Shown piece after piece: positions 56,649 to 64,000 of a stretch of DNA of 64,000 nt. The position numbers and the translations under genes were made by a program. Position 1 is the first letter of the stretch, and each line of letters opens with the position of its first letter. A model generated the notes under the pieces. It did no database searches, was not told where the DNA came from, and saw only the letters and a list, made by a program, of their open reading frames with translations. The DNA comes from Arion vulgaris (lineage: Eukaryota > Mollusca > Gastropoda > Stylommatophora > Arionidae). The stretch lies in assembly GCA_020796225.1 (NCBI GenBank), contig CM036754.1, forward strand, positions 14,643,367 to 14,707,366, read 5' to 3'.

Positions 56649-56723
56649 AACCTCCTCTCTGTAGAAGAAGATCATCTTGTTCAATAATACTATCATACAT
56701 TCTCCTACATTGACAGATATCAT

Positions 56724-56932
56724 ATGGTGATGATGGTGCAGCAATATTATGTGGTCATCGTGTTGTATATTGTCACACTGAGTTCATTACTGCAACCTCG
56801 GGGTGTGTTATCCCAGCCTCAAAATCAACATCACCATGGCCAGCAACACCAAGAGCAGCAGCCACAAGAAGGTCATGGACATCGACATCATGGGAAACCA
56901 CTAGAGTTTGCTTCAGAGATCCACAATGCTGA
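56724..56932 (+). CDS. MCFD2: MCFD2-like secreted EF-hand protein, exon 1
   Basis: The frame starts MVMMVQQYYVVIVLYIVTLS, a signal peptide with hydrophobic core at residues 8-23 and likely cleavage near residue 30. It is followed by a His/Gln-rich stretch (residues 33-58: NQHHHGQQHQEQQ, GHGHRHHG) and FASEIHNA. It ends in phase 2 at a perfect GTAAGT donor. C joining from exon 2 gives Asp, matching the family's ...H-x-x-HIxEHL. In vertebrates MCFD2 binds LMAN1 and carries coagulation factors V and VIII from ER to Golgi; here only the general ER-cargo role can be supposed. Either ATG at 56724 or the ATGs at 56730/56733 could be used. Confidence 0.8.
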
Positions 56933-57129
56933 GTAAGTTGTTGTCTACACAAAATATTTTTACAAGTGACAAATCAGCATAACTTATGCTTCTAAATGCA
57001 AGACCACCAAAGTATGTGGAAAGGCATGGAGAAAATTTAGCCGTTTTTCAGATACTGACAAATTTTACTTGAGGACCTTGAACAATTGTACTTAATGGCC
57101 TTGAAGAATAAATTGAAAAAAGTTTTTAG

Positions 57130-57700
57130 GAGCTATACAAAAGATCTTCTCCTCTTCCACCATTGACTGCTTTATAGAAGTGTTGGGAGGGGAAACGTAG
57201 TGATCTTGTGTGTGCTTGTTCTTCTTCTCTTCCACCATTGACTTCTTTATAGAAGTGTTGAGGAGGAAACGTAGTGATCTTGTGTGTGCTTGTTTTAATG
57301 CACTTTGTAAGCTGATATTCATTTTCATAAGACTGTTCTTGATGCCGTTGCTCCATTGTTTGTGTGGTCTTTCTCTTGCTTTGTACTCATTATACTTTTT
57401 CTGTGTGGCTCTCTGTGGTAGGCAATACCAGGACATTCTTGTCAGGTGTCCAAACCATTTAATCTGTTGTTCTTTTATGAATTGCATGACTGGTTTCACA
57501 TCCAGTCTTCTTCTGATTTCTTCATTTCTAATTTTGTCTCTTATTGTCACAACTACAGCTCCTCTAAGGCACCTCATCTCTGTCGTACAAAAGATATCCT
57601 TACATAATGCCAGCAAGAGTTGGAAAAGGACTAAAGATATAGAAAGTAAGATGAAAGCATTTGAAAATAGATGCCTGGTGTAACGATATACCACACCAAA
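57130..57700 (-). mobile_element. LINE C-terminal fragment with tail duplication
   Basis: The minus frame reads TEMRCLRGAVVVTIRDKIRN, FIKEQQIKWFGHLTRMSWYC and KKYNEYKARERPHKQWSNGI, an ORF2 C-terminus. The 3' end is duplicated: two copies of about 65 bp (57140-57210 and 57220-57290) with ttctcttccaccattgact. It lies in the intron of the MCFD2-like gene. Confidence 0.85.
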
Positions 57701-57895
57701 GCTATACCATCATGGTCCTCCCTAAATAATCACATTGTAAATTCTGAAACACCAAATGTCAAAATAGACGGACATACAAAAACTCAAAAGGCATCTATGA
57801 GCTATTTGGGTGTAAAGTTTGAATGTAGTCTATGCTTTAGGGACCCTATCGACCAAGTTATTGCCAGTCTCGCAACGCACTATCTGTACTGAGAC
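57690..57895 (+). mobile_element. LINE reverse-transcriptase fragment (post-catalytic part)
   Basis: Reads IPSWSSLNNHIVNSETPNVK, MSYLGVKFECSLCFRDPIDQ, resembling the YLGVxxDxxLxFxxHI part of RNase H-bearing LINEs. It is bordered head-on by the minus LINE at 57130-57700. Confidence 0.7.
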
Positions 57896-57899
57896 TGCT

Positions 57900-58270
57900 A
57901 ATATTAAGTGGGCTCTTTCAGCACGCTCATGAAAAAAACCAAATAGAGAGGCCAGTGGGGCCTACACAACAACCACAAGTAGTATGACAATGGAGGTGTC
58001 GATGTGGTTGGGATCTCAAAACTACTCTTGTGTTTTCATATTCATTGACTCCATAAATATGGTTCATAAAGTCGAAACAGAAATAGTGAGTCAGATATAA
58101 GCAAAAATATCGTTTGAAATGTATGGTAGACCATGTGTGTCAGATATCAACAATAATCTTAGTTGAAGTCTATGGCAGACCATGTGAGTGCTTGTTTATT
58201 GTTTAAGAAATAATGTTAGTCCCTTTGCCAAGATAATGCCACTGAACATATACTCTGCTGTTTCTTCTAT
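57900..58270. other. intron of the MCFD2-like gene
   Basis: One diverged duplication lies at 58085-58185 (cagatat.a.caa and tatggtagaccatgtg words). No other feature seen. Confidence 0.6.
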
Positions 58271-58275
58271 CGTAG

Positions 58276-58436
58276 CCATATCCTGGAGCACCTGCAGAAA
58301 GTTGTCTCCACCAAATCTAAAGATCAGATGACAGAGGAAGAACTAGAATTTCATTACTTTAAACTACATGACTATGACAATAACAATAAACTGGATGGTG
58401 TGGAAATTGGCAAAGCATTGACACACTTTCATGATG
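58276..58436 (+). CDS. MCFD2: MCFD2-like protein, exon 2 with first EF-hand
   Basis: The exon follows gtttcttctatcgtag and ends at a perfect GTAAGT donor. It reads HILEHLQKVVSTKSKDQMTE, EELEFHYFKLHDYDNNNKLD and GVEIGKALTHFHD. HYFKLHDYDxNNxLDGxE matches MCFD2. The 12-residue loop starts at DYDNNN, with Asp at 1, 3 and 9, Asn at 5 and Glu at 12, so it should bind calcium. The second EF-hand exon is not found before 64000 and probably lies beyond. The related CGREF1 is the other possibility, but the HIxEHL part favours MCFD2. Confidence 0.9.
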
Positions 58437-58734
58437 GTAAGTTCAATATATCTGCTACTCGCTATCTCTCACTCGCTCTCTCTTACTCGCTATCTTTGGC
58501 TCTCATCATCATTGGCCTCTTTGTCTCAGGAGACAATAGGTCTTGCGTCACGTAGTATGTTCTGTGCTGAATCACAATGTTTCTTGGGGCTGTAATGGCA
58601 TATTCTGGAGTGGCACTCCTTGCCACAGTTGCTGCAGGTAAAAACTGGAGACTAGAGCTGATACATAGAATGTTCTTTCTGTTCTCTGCGCTCTCCTTTG
58701 CCTCCACATGTGATGTTGTTTTTTTCTTTTCTTT

Positions 58735-58970
58735 TTGAGCCGCCGCTCACCATGCTTGCCTGTCTTTGGTCAGCCGCTCCCAGTGTTCTTTGTCTATGCC
58801 GCATGAAGTTAGAACACACTTGCAGGTGTCAATGAAGCGTAATAATGGGCGCCCATGCTGTCTAGCACCAGGTGGTAATTGACCATATAGAATGTTCTTT
58901 GGGATTCTATCATCGCTCATACGGCACACATGTCCCAGCCATCTCAGGCGTCACTGACTCAACAAGGTTG
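58735..58970 (-). mobile_element. LINE C-terminal fragment
   Basis: The minus frame reads RLRWLGHVCRM-like residues, SDDRIPKNILYGQLPPGARQ, GRPLLRFIDTCKCVL and WERLTKDRQAW. Same pattern as 4789-5050, better preserved. Confidence 0.87.
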
Positions 58971-59254
58971 CTTTGGCTCTAATTGTATTACATTTATGAT
59001 AGCTTTACCATCTCTTGATTTACTCTTGATATTTGTTTGACTTGTATTCCCACCTTCTTTCTCTCTCTCTCTCTCTCTCTCTGTAATATTACTCTATATC
59101 TTTATTCTTATTTGACATTGTCTGTACTATACCAGTACCTTCACTTTATTGTTTACTCTTTTCTAACTGACTCAACTTTATTATTTTTCTATTTTTACTC
59201 TAACTTGAAACATTTATTTGACTTTTATTCTACCTGTACTTGAGCTTTGTAGCA
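58971..59254. other. AT-rich sequence with a short (CT)n run
   Basis: A CT run lies at 59058-59082. No gene seen. Confidence 0.5.
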
Positions 59255-59640
59255 TGTTTATTTTTTTCTCTCTCTCCCTCTTGCGATCCCCGCTTAGACT
59301 GATGTACCAAATTTTCTCATAAATTCTGCTTTTGTTTTTAGGGACTCTGTCCCTCCGTACAGCTTCTCATTTAGCTCGGTATTTTTAGGCCAGGTTTCGT
59401 TTCTCAGGCCTGCTAGCAGTTGGCAGTCTTGCAGTAGGTGCTCTGTCGTCATGTCCGCCTTCTCGCAGTGGCACAGGCTAGTTTTGCCAATTTTAAGTTT
59501 GTTGTAATGGTGAGTCTGTTATGGCCGGTACGGAGGCGGAATATGACAGCTTGTTCGCTATGGGACAGACCATAGTACCCATCTTTGCGCTGTGTTGAGG
59601 GTGGTCTTGCGACCACGTCTCTCTATATCGCCATCCGATG
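59255..59640 (-). mobile_element. LINE 3' end (C-terminus and tail)
   Basis: The minus strand reads SEQAVIFRLRTGHNRLTI near 59500-59560, then Cys/His-rich broken frames (REGGHDDRAP-, YCKTANC-like). It ends with the tacatcagtctaagcgggga tail and a GA-rich run. FRLRTGH also occurs in the LINE at 33500-34160 (+), and the tail matches 35400-35470. Confidence 0.8.
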
Positions 59641-59659
59641 ATTGTTTTAGCGCATGTTT

Positions 59660-61755
59660 TTATCCATCTAGCCAGGAGAGAGGTGAAAAGAATAGTCAAG
59701 AAAGAAAACTCTTGGTGCAAATATGGAGAACATTTAACAGACTTGTGTAGGACAAAACCGAGATAATTTTTTAAGAGTGTCAAGGCAATGAGAGTGAGAG
59801 ACGATAGCTACAACCCTACCACTATCATAAACAGTAAGGAAGGAACACCATTACTCAACAGACAAGATAAAATGACGGGATAGAAGGAATGTTTTCAAGA
59901 ACTTTACAACCCTACTAAATTAACAGAATATATATACACAACAAAGGAAAGTGAAGAAATAGAACCATATATATTGATCCAAGAAATTGAAACAGTAATA
60001 AAGAACAGCCCCAACAACAAATCACCAGGTGCAGCTGGCATACCCAACGAAGCAATTAAAGCATGCAAAGAAATAGAGGTAAAATGGTTAAATAGAATAT
60101 TCACAGCAGCTTGGACAGAAAGAAACATTCCAGATGACTGGCAAAAATCAGTAATAGTCCCATTATGGAAAAATAAAGGCAATAAAGAGAATGCGAAACA
60201 TACAGAGGCATTTCACTATTAAGCCACACTGGTAAAATATACGCAAAAATATTAGAACAGCGCATAAGACACATTGCTGACCCACAAATAAGCCCTCTCA
60301 GTTTGAATTTAGAAGAGGAGTGGATGCACAGACGCTCTATTCACTCTGAGACAACTGAGTGAAAAAGCAATAGAATATAATAAAGAGCTACACTTATCAA
60401 GAAAAGGCATTCGACAGAATAGATAGAAGTATTCTATGGGAAACACTAGAAAACTATGGAATCAAGAGACAACTGCTAGACAATATCAGAGCAATATACA
60501 CAAATAACCACAATGTGGTAAGAACAACAGACGGAATGACAGACTCATTCGAAACAAAATCAGGAGTGAGACAGGGTTGTGTGCTCTCACCTTTTCTCTT
60601 CAACATATATATAGACAGAATAGTGAAAGAGGCACAGTGCGAAAAATACCTTATTGACATAGACAATGATCACGCGACCAATAAACAACCAAATCAACAA
60701 ATTGCTTTTTGCGGACGACCAAAGTTTAATCTATGAAGATGAAGATCAGCTACAACATCACATGAATTCACTGCTAATAGCATGTAGAAAGTACAACATG
60801 AAAATCAACAAACAAAAGACCAAGACCATGAAAATCAGCAGAACACCAAGCCAAGAAAACATACAAATAGATAACACCAGAGTAAAGCAAGTTTCTGAAT
60901 TCAAATATATAGGCAGTATTTTTAAGAGGACGGAAAACTCGATAGAGAGATAGAGCAAGGTGTCAAAAGCAAATGCAGTGGCCTACCAGCTGGCACCATT
61001 ACTACAACACCCAAAGATCAAGATGGAAGTGAAAAGACAGATGATAAAAAATATTTTCCTACCAACACTTTGTTACCAGTGCCAAACTTGGTCTCTTACA
61101 GCAACACATCACAGAAAGCTCACCACGTGTGAAATGAAATGCTTGAGGAAGGCAGTGGGAGTCACCAGGAAAGACAGACTATGAAATGAGGACATCAGAA
61201 GCAGAGTGGGCATAACTTCATGCATCGAATACATCGAAAGACAACAAATGCAGTGGTTTGGACAGTTAATGAGAATGAAATACAACCAACCACCATGCCC
61301 GTCTGCCCAGCGTGTTCGTAGCGCGTTGGACTACGGGTGACTATCCCTCTGTGTGTGCTGGTTCAATTCCGCGGGATGGCAGAAAAAGCCACAGATTCCC
61401 CAGATTTACGGTGTTCGTGGCACCAAACCGAAGGGTTACGATGTCCATGGCACCGAGCCGAAGAGCTAATAAGCTCAAGTGCTTCTGGATCGGAAAAAAA
61501 AAAAAAACAACCAACCACCAATAACAGCACACAATAAATAGACATTGGGTACTAAAGCTAAGGGAAGACCAAGAAAAGATGGATAGACAATATCAAGACC
61601 ACACTACATAAACACGGATGCAACACAACACGGGCGACTCATCTAGCCCTGAACGCAAATTAAAGCTCCCATCCCTACGCTTAACGGCAAGAGTGGATAG
61701 CCAACTACATCTTCCACCTGGGAATAGACAATAGACAATTATTTGAACTGTCATC
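59660..61755 (+). mobile_element. LINE reverse transcriptase, long but frame-broken copy with nested SINE
   Basis: This is the longest LINE copy in the window. Reading across frames gives KKENSWCKYGEHLTDLC (59695-59745), NKSPGAAGIPNEAIKACKEI, NIPDDWQKSVIVPLWKNKGN (to 60190) and ATLVKY-/RSGCTDALFTLRQLSEKAIE (60290-60370). The frame 60515-60700 has SGVRQGCVLSPFLFNIYIDR. The next frame has the catalytic LLFADDQSLIYEDEDQLQ (60680-60735) and NMKINKQKTKTMKISRTP. The end reads FKYIGSIFKRT, KANAVAYQLAPLLQHPKIKM, LPTLCYQCQTWSLT, TTCEMKCLRKAVGVTRKDR and IERQQMQWFGQLMRM. A SINE interrupts it at 61296-61505, after which the C-terminus resumes. At least six frame breaks. Confidence 0.9.
61296..61505 (+). 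mobile_element. tRNA-derived SINE, family 1, with 14-bp TSD
   Basis: The best family-1 copy: A-box tagcgcgttggactacggg, B-box tggttcaattccgc, body with gatttacggtgttcgtggca and a final A run at 61494-61506. The 14-bp acaaccaaccacca stands directly on both sides (61282-61295 and 61506-61519). It lies inside LINE coding sequence. Confidence 0.95.
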
Positions 61756-62205
61756 ATGAGTCCTTGTTATGTCCAGTGTCACATAAAGTAGAAATAACAT
61801 ATTTCCTCTCACTGCATTCTTGTTCCTGTGACTATACTATCCAAATCTTCAATGGGTCTCTGTGGCATGGAGGTAAGGTGATAGCCTCTTGTTCCTGTGG
61901 TACTCAATTAGTTCCCTAATGGAGTTATCAGCATATATTTCCATCCATCCCAAATCTCTTTGTAAGCTAGATCAAGTTCTTACATCTATAGGAGACAGAT
62001 AATAAAATTCATACACCATGTTCATTGTTGAGCACAGAAAAGAAACCTTGATAGTTTAAGAAATTCAATAAAAGCAGGCTGCAAAGCTGCTGCACAGTGA
62101 AATTTATTGAAAAGAGGGAAATAAAATTTATACAAAAATGCCACTAGTTCACCATTATCCAAATGTTATCAGTAACCCTCACTGATGCTACCATGTTTGT
62201 GCATT
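61756..62205. other. intergenic or intronic DNA, no gene seen
   Basis: If the MCFD2-like gene continues past the window, this is part of its intron. I see no exon here. Confidence 0.45.
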
Positions 62206-62206
62206 G

Positions 62207-62528
62207 GCACTGAGATCTTTCCTGCCACTGAGATCTTCCTTGACACTGAGATCTTCCTTGACACTGAGATCTTCCTTGACACTGAGATCTTCCTTGCCAC
62301 TGAGATCTTCCTTGCCACTGAGATCTTCCATGACACTGAGATCTTCCTTGACACTGAGATCTTCCTTGCCACTGAGATCTTCCTTGCCACTGAGATCTTC
62401 CTTGACATTGAGCTCTTTCTTGCCACGGAGATCGTCCTTGCCACCGAGATTGTCCTTGCCACTGAGATCGTCCTTGACACTGAGATCTTCCTTGACATTG
62501 AGATCTTCCTTGACACTGAGATCTTCCT
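62207..62528. repeat. 18-bp minisatellite, about 18 copies
   Basis: Unit cactgagatcttccttga. Eighteen is a multiple of 3, so both strands stay open (DTEIFL or RSQCQG repeats); these frames are not supported as genes. Confidence 0.96.
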
Positions 62529-62760
62529 GTGTAAGAAAGAAATGGCAGCAACATATGGTTATTCATCTAAATTCCATGATGATGATCCTATCAGTCAATC
62601 TGTATTTCTAATGAGCAGTTTAAGATCTTTCTGTAGCTGTTTGCTTGTTTACATTATGGGGCTCACAGGCTCCACACTCATCTCTCTTAATCAACTTTTC
62701 CCACATCCGAGAGGAAACCATGGCTCTATCTTTCACTGTACTAGACAGAACATGGAGATT
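62529..62760. other. unique-looking sequence, no gene seen
   Basis: No exon, transposon or RNA I can support. Confidence 0.4.
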
Positions 62761-62762
62761 AT

Positions 62763-62948
62763 TCTTCCTATCTATCTATTCTATCTACCTATTCTATCTA
62801 TTCTAACTATTCTATCTATCTATTCTAACTATTTTTCTTTCCATATATCTATTCTAACTATTCTGTCCATTCTATCTATTCTATCTATCTATTCTATTTA
62901 TCTATTCTTCTATGTATTCTATCTATTCTAACTATTCTATATATCTCT
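62763..62948. repeat. TCTA-based microsatellite
   Basis: Imperfect ctatctattctatctattct copies. Confidence 0.95.
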
Positions 62949-62954
62949 TTTATA

Positions 62955-63165
62955 TCCTCTTCACATCTTGTTTGACACATGCGGCTTCCCCAAGAGATTT
63001 CCATTGTTGCCTTTCTGCCATCTTTCTACTAATCGTTTCCCACATCATGCCACAATATTCAACTCTCCACATTTCATGTTTCATTTGGACGCCCAGGCCT
63101 TCTTTTCTTATCCGCTGTTCATCGGAGAGCTGTCCTTTTAATGATGATGTCCAATGATGCACAGT
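62955..63165 (-). mobile_element. LINE C-terminal fragment (probable)
   Basis: The minus frame reads MKHEMWRVEYCGMMWETISR then KMAERQQWKSLGEAACV, close to the DRxxWxxLxxxAC end of some ORF2 proteins. Too short for a firm family. Confidence 0.55.
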
Positions 63166-63244
63166 TTATTCATTTGAAAAGTTCTTCATTAGCTATCGTA
63201 TTTGGCTAGAAAATATGCAGGAATCTTCTTAGACATTTATTTTG

Positions 63245-63665
63245 GAATGTCTCCAAATTGTGTATGACGTTGTAGGTCATGTTCCTTCACTCACTACTAT
63301 ACAATAACACTCACATGACACTGCTTCTATTGTCTCCAACTTGTGTATGATGTTGTGGGTCATGTTCCTTCACTCACTACTATATAATAACACTCACAGA
63401 GCACTGCTTCTATTGTCTTCAACTTGTGTATGACGTTGTGGGTCACGTTCCTTCACTCACTACTATACAATAACACTCACAGGACACTGCTTCTATTATC
63501 TCCAACTTGTGTATGACCTTGTGGGTCACGTTCCTTCACTCACTACTATACAATAACACTCACAGGACACTGCTTCTATTATCTCCAACTTGTGTATGAC
63601 GTTGTGGGTCACGTTCCTTCACTCACTACTATACAATAACACTCACAGAGCACTGCTTCTATATA
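63245..63665. repeat. 83-bp tandem repeat, 5 copies
   Basis: Units contain ccaacttgtgtatgacgttg, tgggtcacgttccttcactc and actactatacaataacac. The first copy is the most diverged. Confidence 0.94.
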
Positions 63666-63767
63666 TTTGAAGTTGTGTTTGATAGTTTCATACTTTAGCT
63701 TTCCAGATTTTGTTGAACATGATGAAATCTTAAATGCTTTCTTGATGTTTTTTCAATGATGTTCTTT

Positions 63768-63905
63768 TCCGAGTCACCATCTTTTCTGAGTCACCATGTT
63801 TTCCGAGGCAGCATCTTTTCCTTTCCGAGTCACCATCTTTTCCGAGTCACCATCTTTCCCGAGGCAGCATCTTTTCCGAGTCACCATCTTTCCCGAGTCA
63901 GCATC
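63768..63905. repeat. minisatellite of about 16-34 bp
   Basis: Words catcttttccgagtcac and catctttcccgaggcag alternate. Confidence 0.9.
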
Positions 63906-64000
63906 CCGCAATACTGTAGGTACCAGATATACTAAATCCAGCAGTTCCTTTATCATATCATTTTGTAACATAATTGGGTTTTTTAATTTTATTTTTTCCT

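Noticed and set aside
62560..62620. KFHDDDPIS as the second EF-hand of the MCFD2-like gene
   Set aside because: It lacks the loop spacing (D-x-D-x-N/D-G-x-I-D) and the surrounding helices.
62185..62931. 248-residue frame with DTEIFL repeats
   Set aside because: The first half is an 18-bp minisatellite and the rest is random or TCTA microsatellite; the minus strand is equally open.

Overview
The window looks like nuclear DNA from an invertebrate animal, most likely a mollusc or another lophotrochozoan (inference). Evidence: short coding exons with GT..AG borders, long repeat-filled introns, many families of non-LTR retrotransposon (LINE) remnants, tRNA-derived SINEs with target-site duplications (TSDs), a Helitron helicase remnant, hAT-type miniature elements, and an extreme load of tandem arrays. 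There is no sign of bacterial operons, CRISPR or rRNA. I recognise two host genes, both on the + strand.

Gene 1 is a phospholipase B1-like (PLB1, GDSL lipase family) gene spread over about 31 kb. Exons seen are 5365-5423 (GDS serine block), 8811-8910, 15512-15611, 22218-22350 (GVND block), 24155-24312, 29132-29316, 30196-30287 (D-x-x-H block), 32386-32453 (tentative) and 36690-36731 (ends in TAA). Splice phases join correctly for most neighbours. Four of the nine carry apparent single-base frame breaks or in-frame stops, so either the assembly has indel errors or the gene is decaying. Its introns are almost entirely minisatellites plus LINE, SINE and hAT debris. Several arrays contain copies of splice-site-like sequence from the flanking exon.

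An 8.2-kb array of a roughly 64-bp unit (36.8-45.0 kb) and a 4.5-kb array of a 14-bp unit (45.4-49.9 kb) separate PLB1 from gene 2. Gene 2 is a secreted EF-hand protein like MCFD2: exon 1 (56724-56932) has a signal peptide and a His/Gln-rich stretch, exon 2 (58276-58436) holds the first EF-hand, and the rest presumably lies beyond the window.

Region by region: 0-5 kb holds a LINE, a 14-bp array, a Helitron helicase remnant and a LINE end. 5-37 kb is PLB1 with about twenty arrays and nested transposons. 37-50 kb is the two giant arrays. 50-56 kb is nested LINE, SINE, hAT and Penelope-like debris. 56-59 kb is the MCFD2-like gene with a U2 snRNA-headed retroposon just upstream. 59-64 kb is a LINE with a SINE inside it, followed by minisatellites.

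The most unusual theme is that several arrays were visibly seeded from functional sequence: coding segments of LINE ORFs (three separate arrays inside one LINE at 19.6-22.1 kb, another at 12.0-12.3 kb, another at 33.1-33.5 kb) and exon borders of PLB1 (8.9 kb and 28.9 kb). The second is the 271-bp U2-headed element at 56378-56648.
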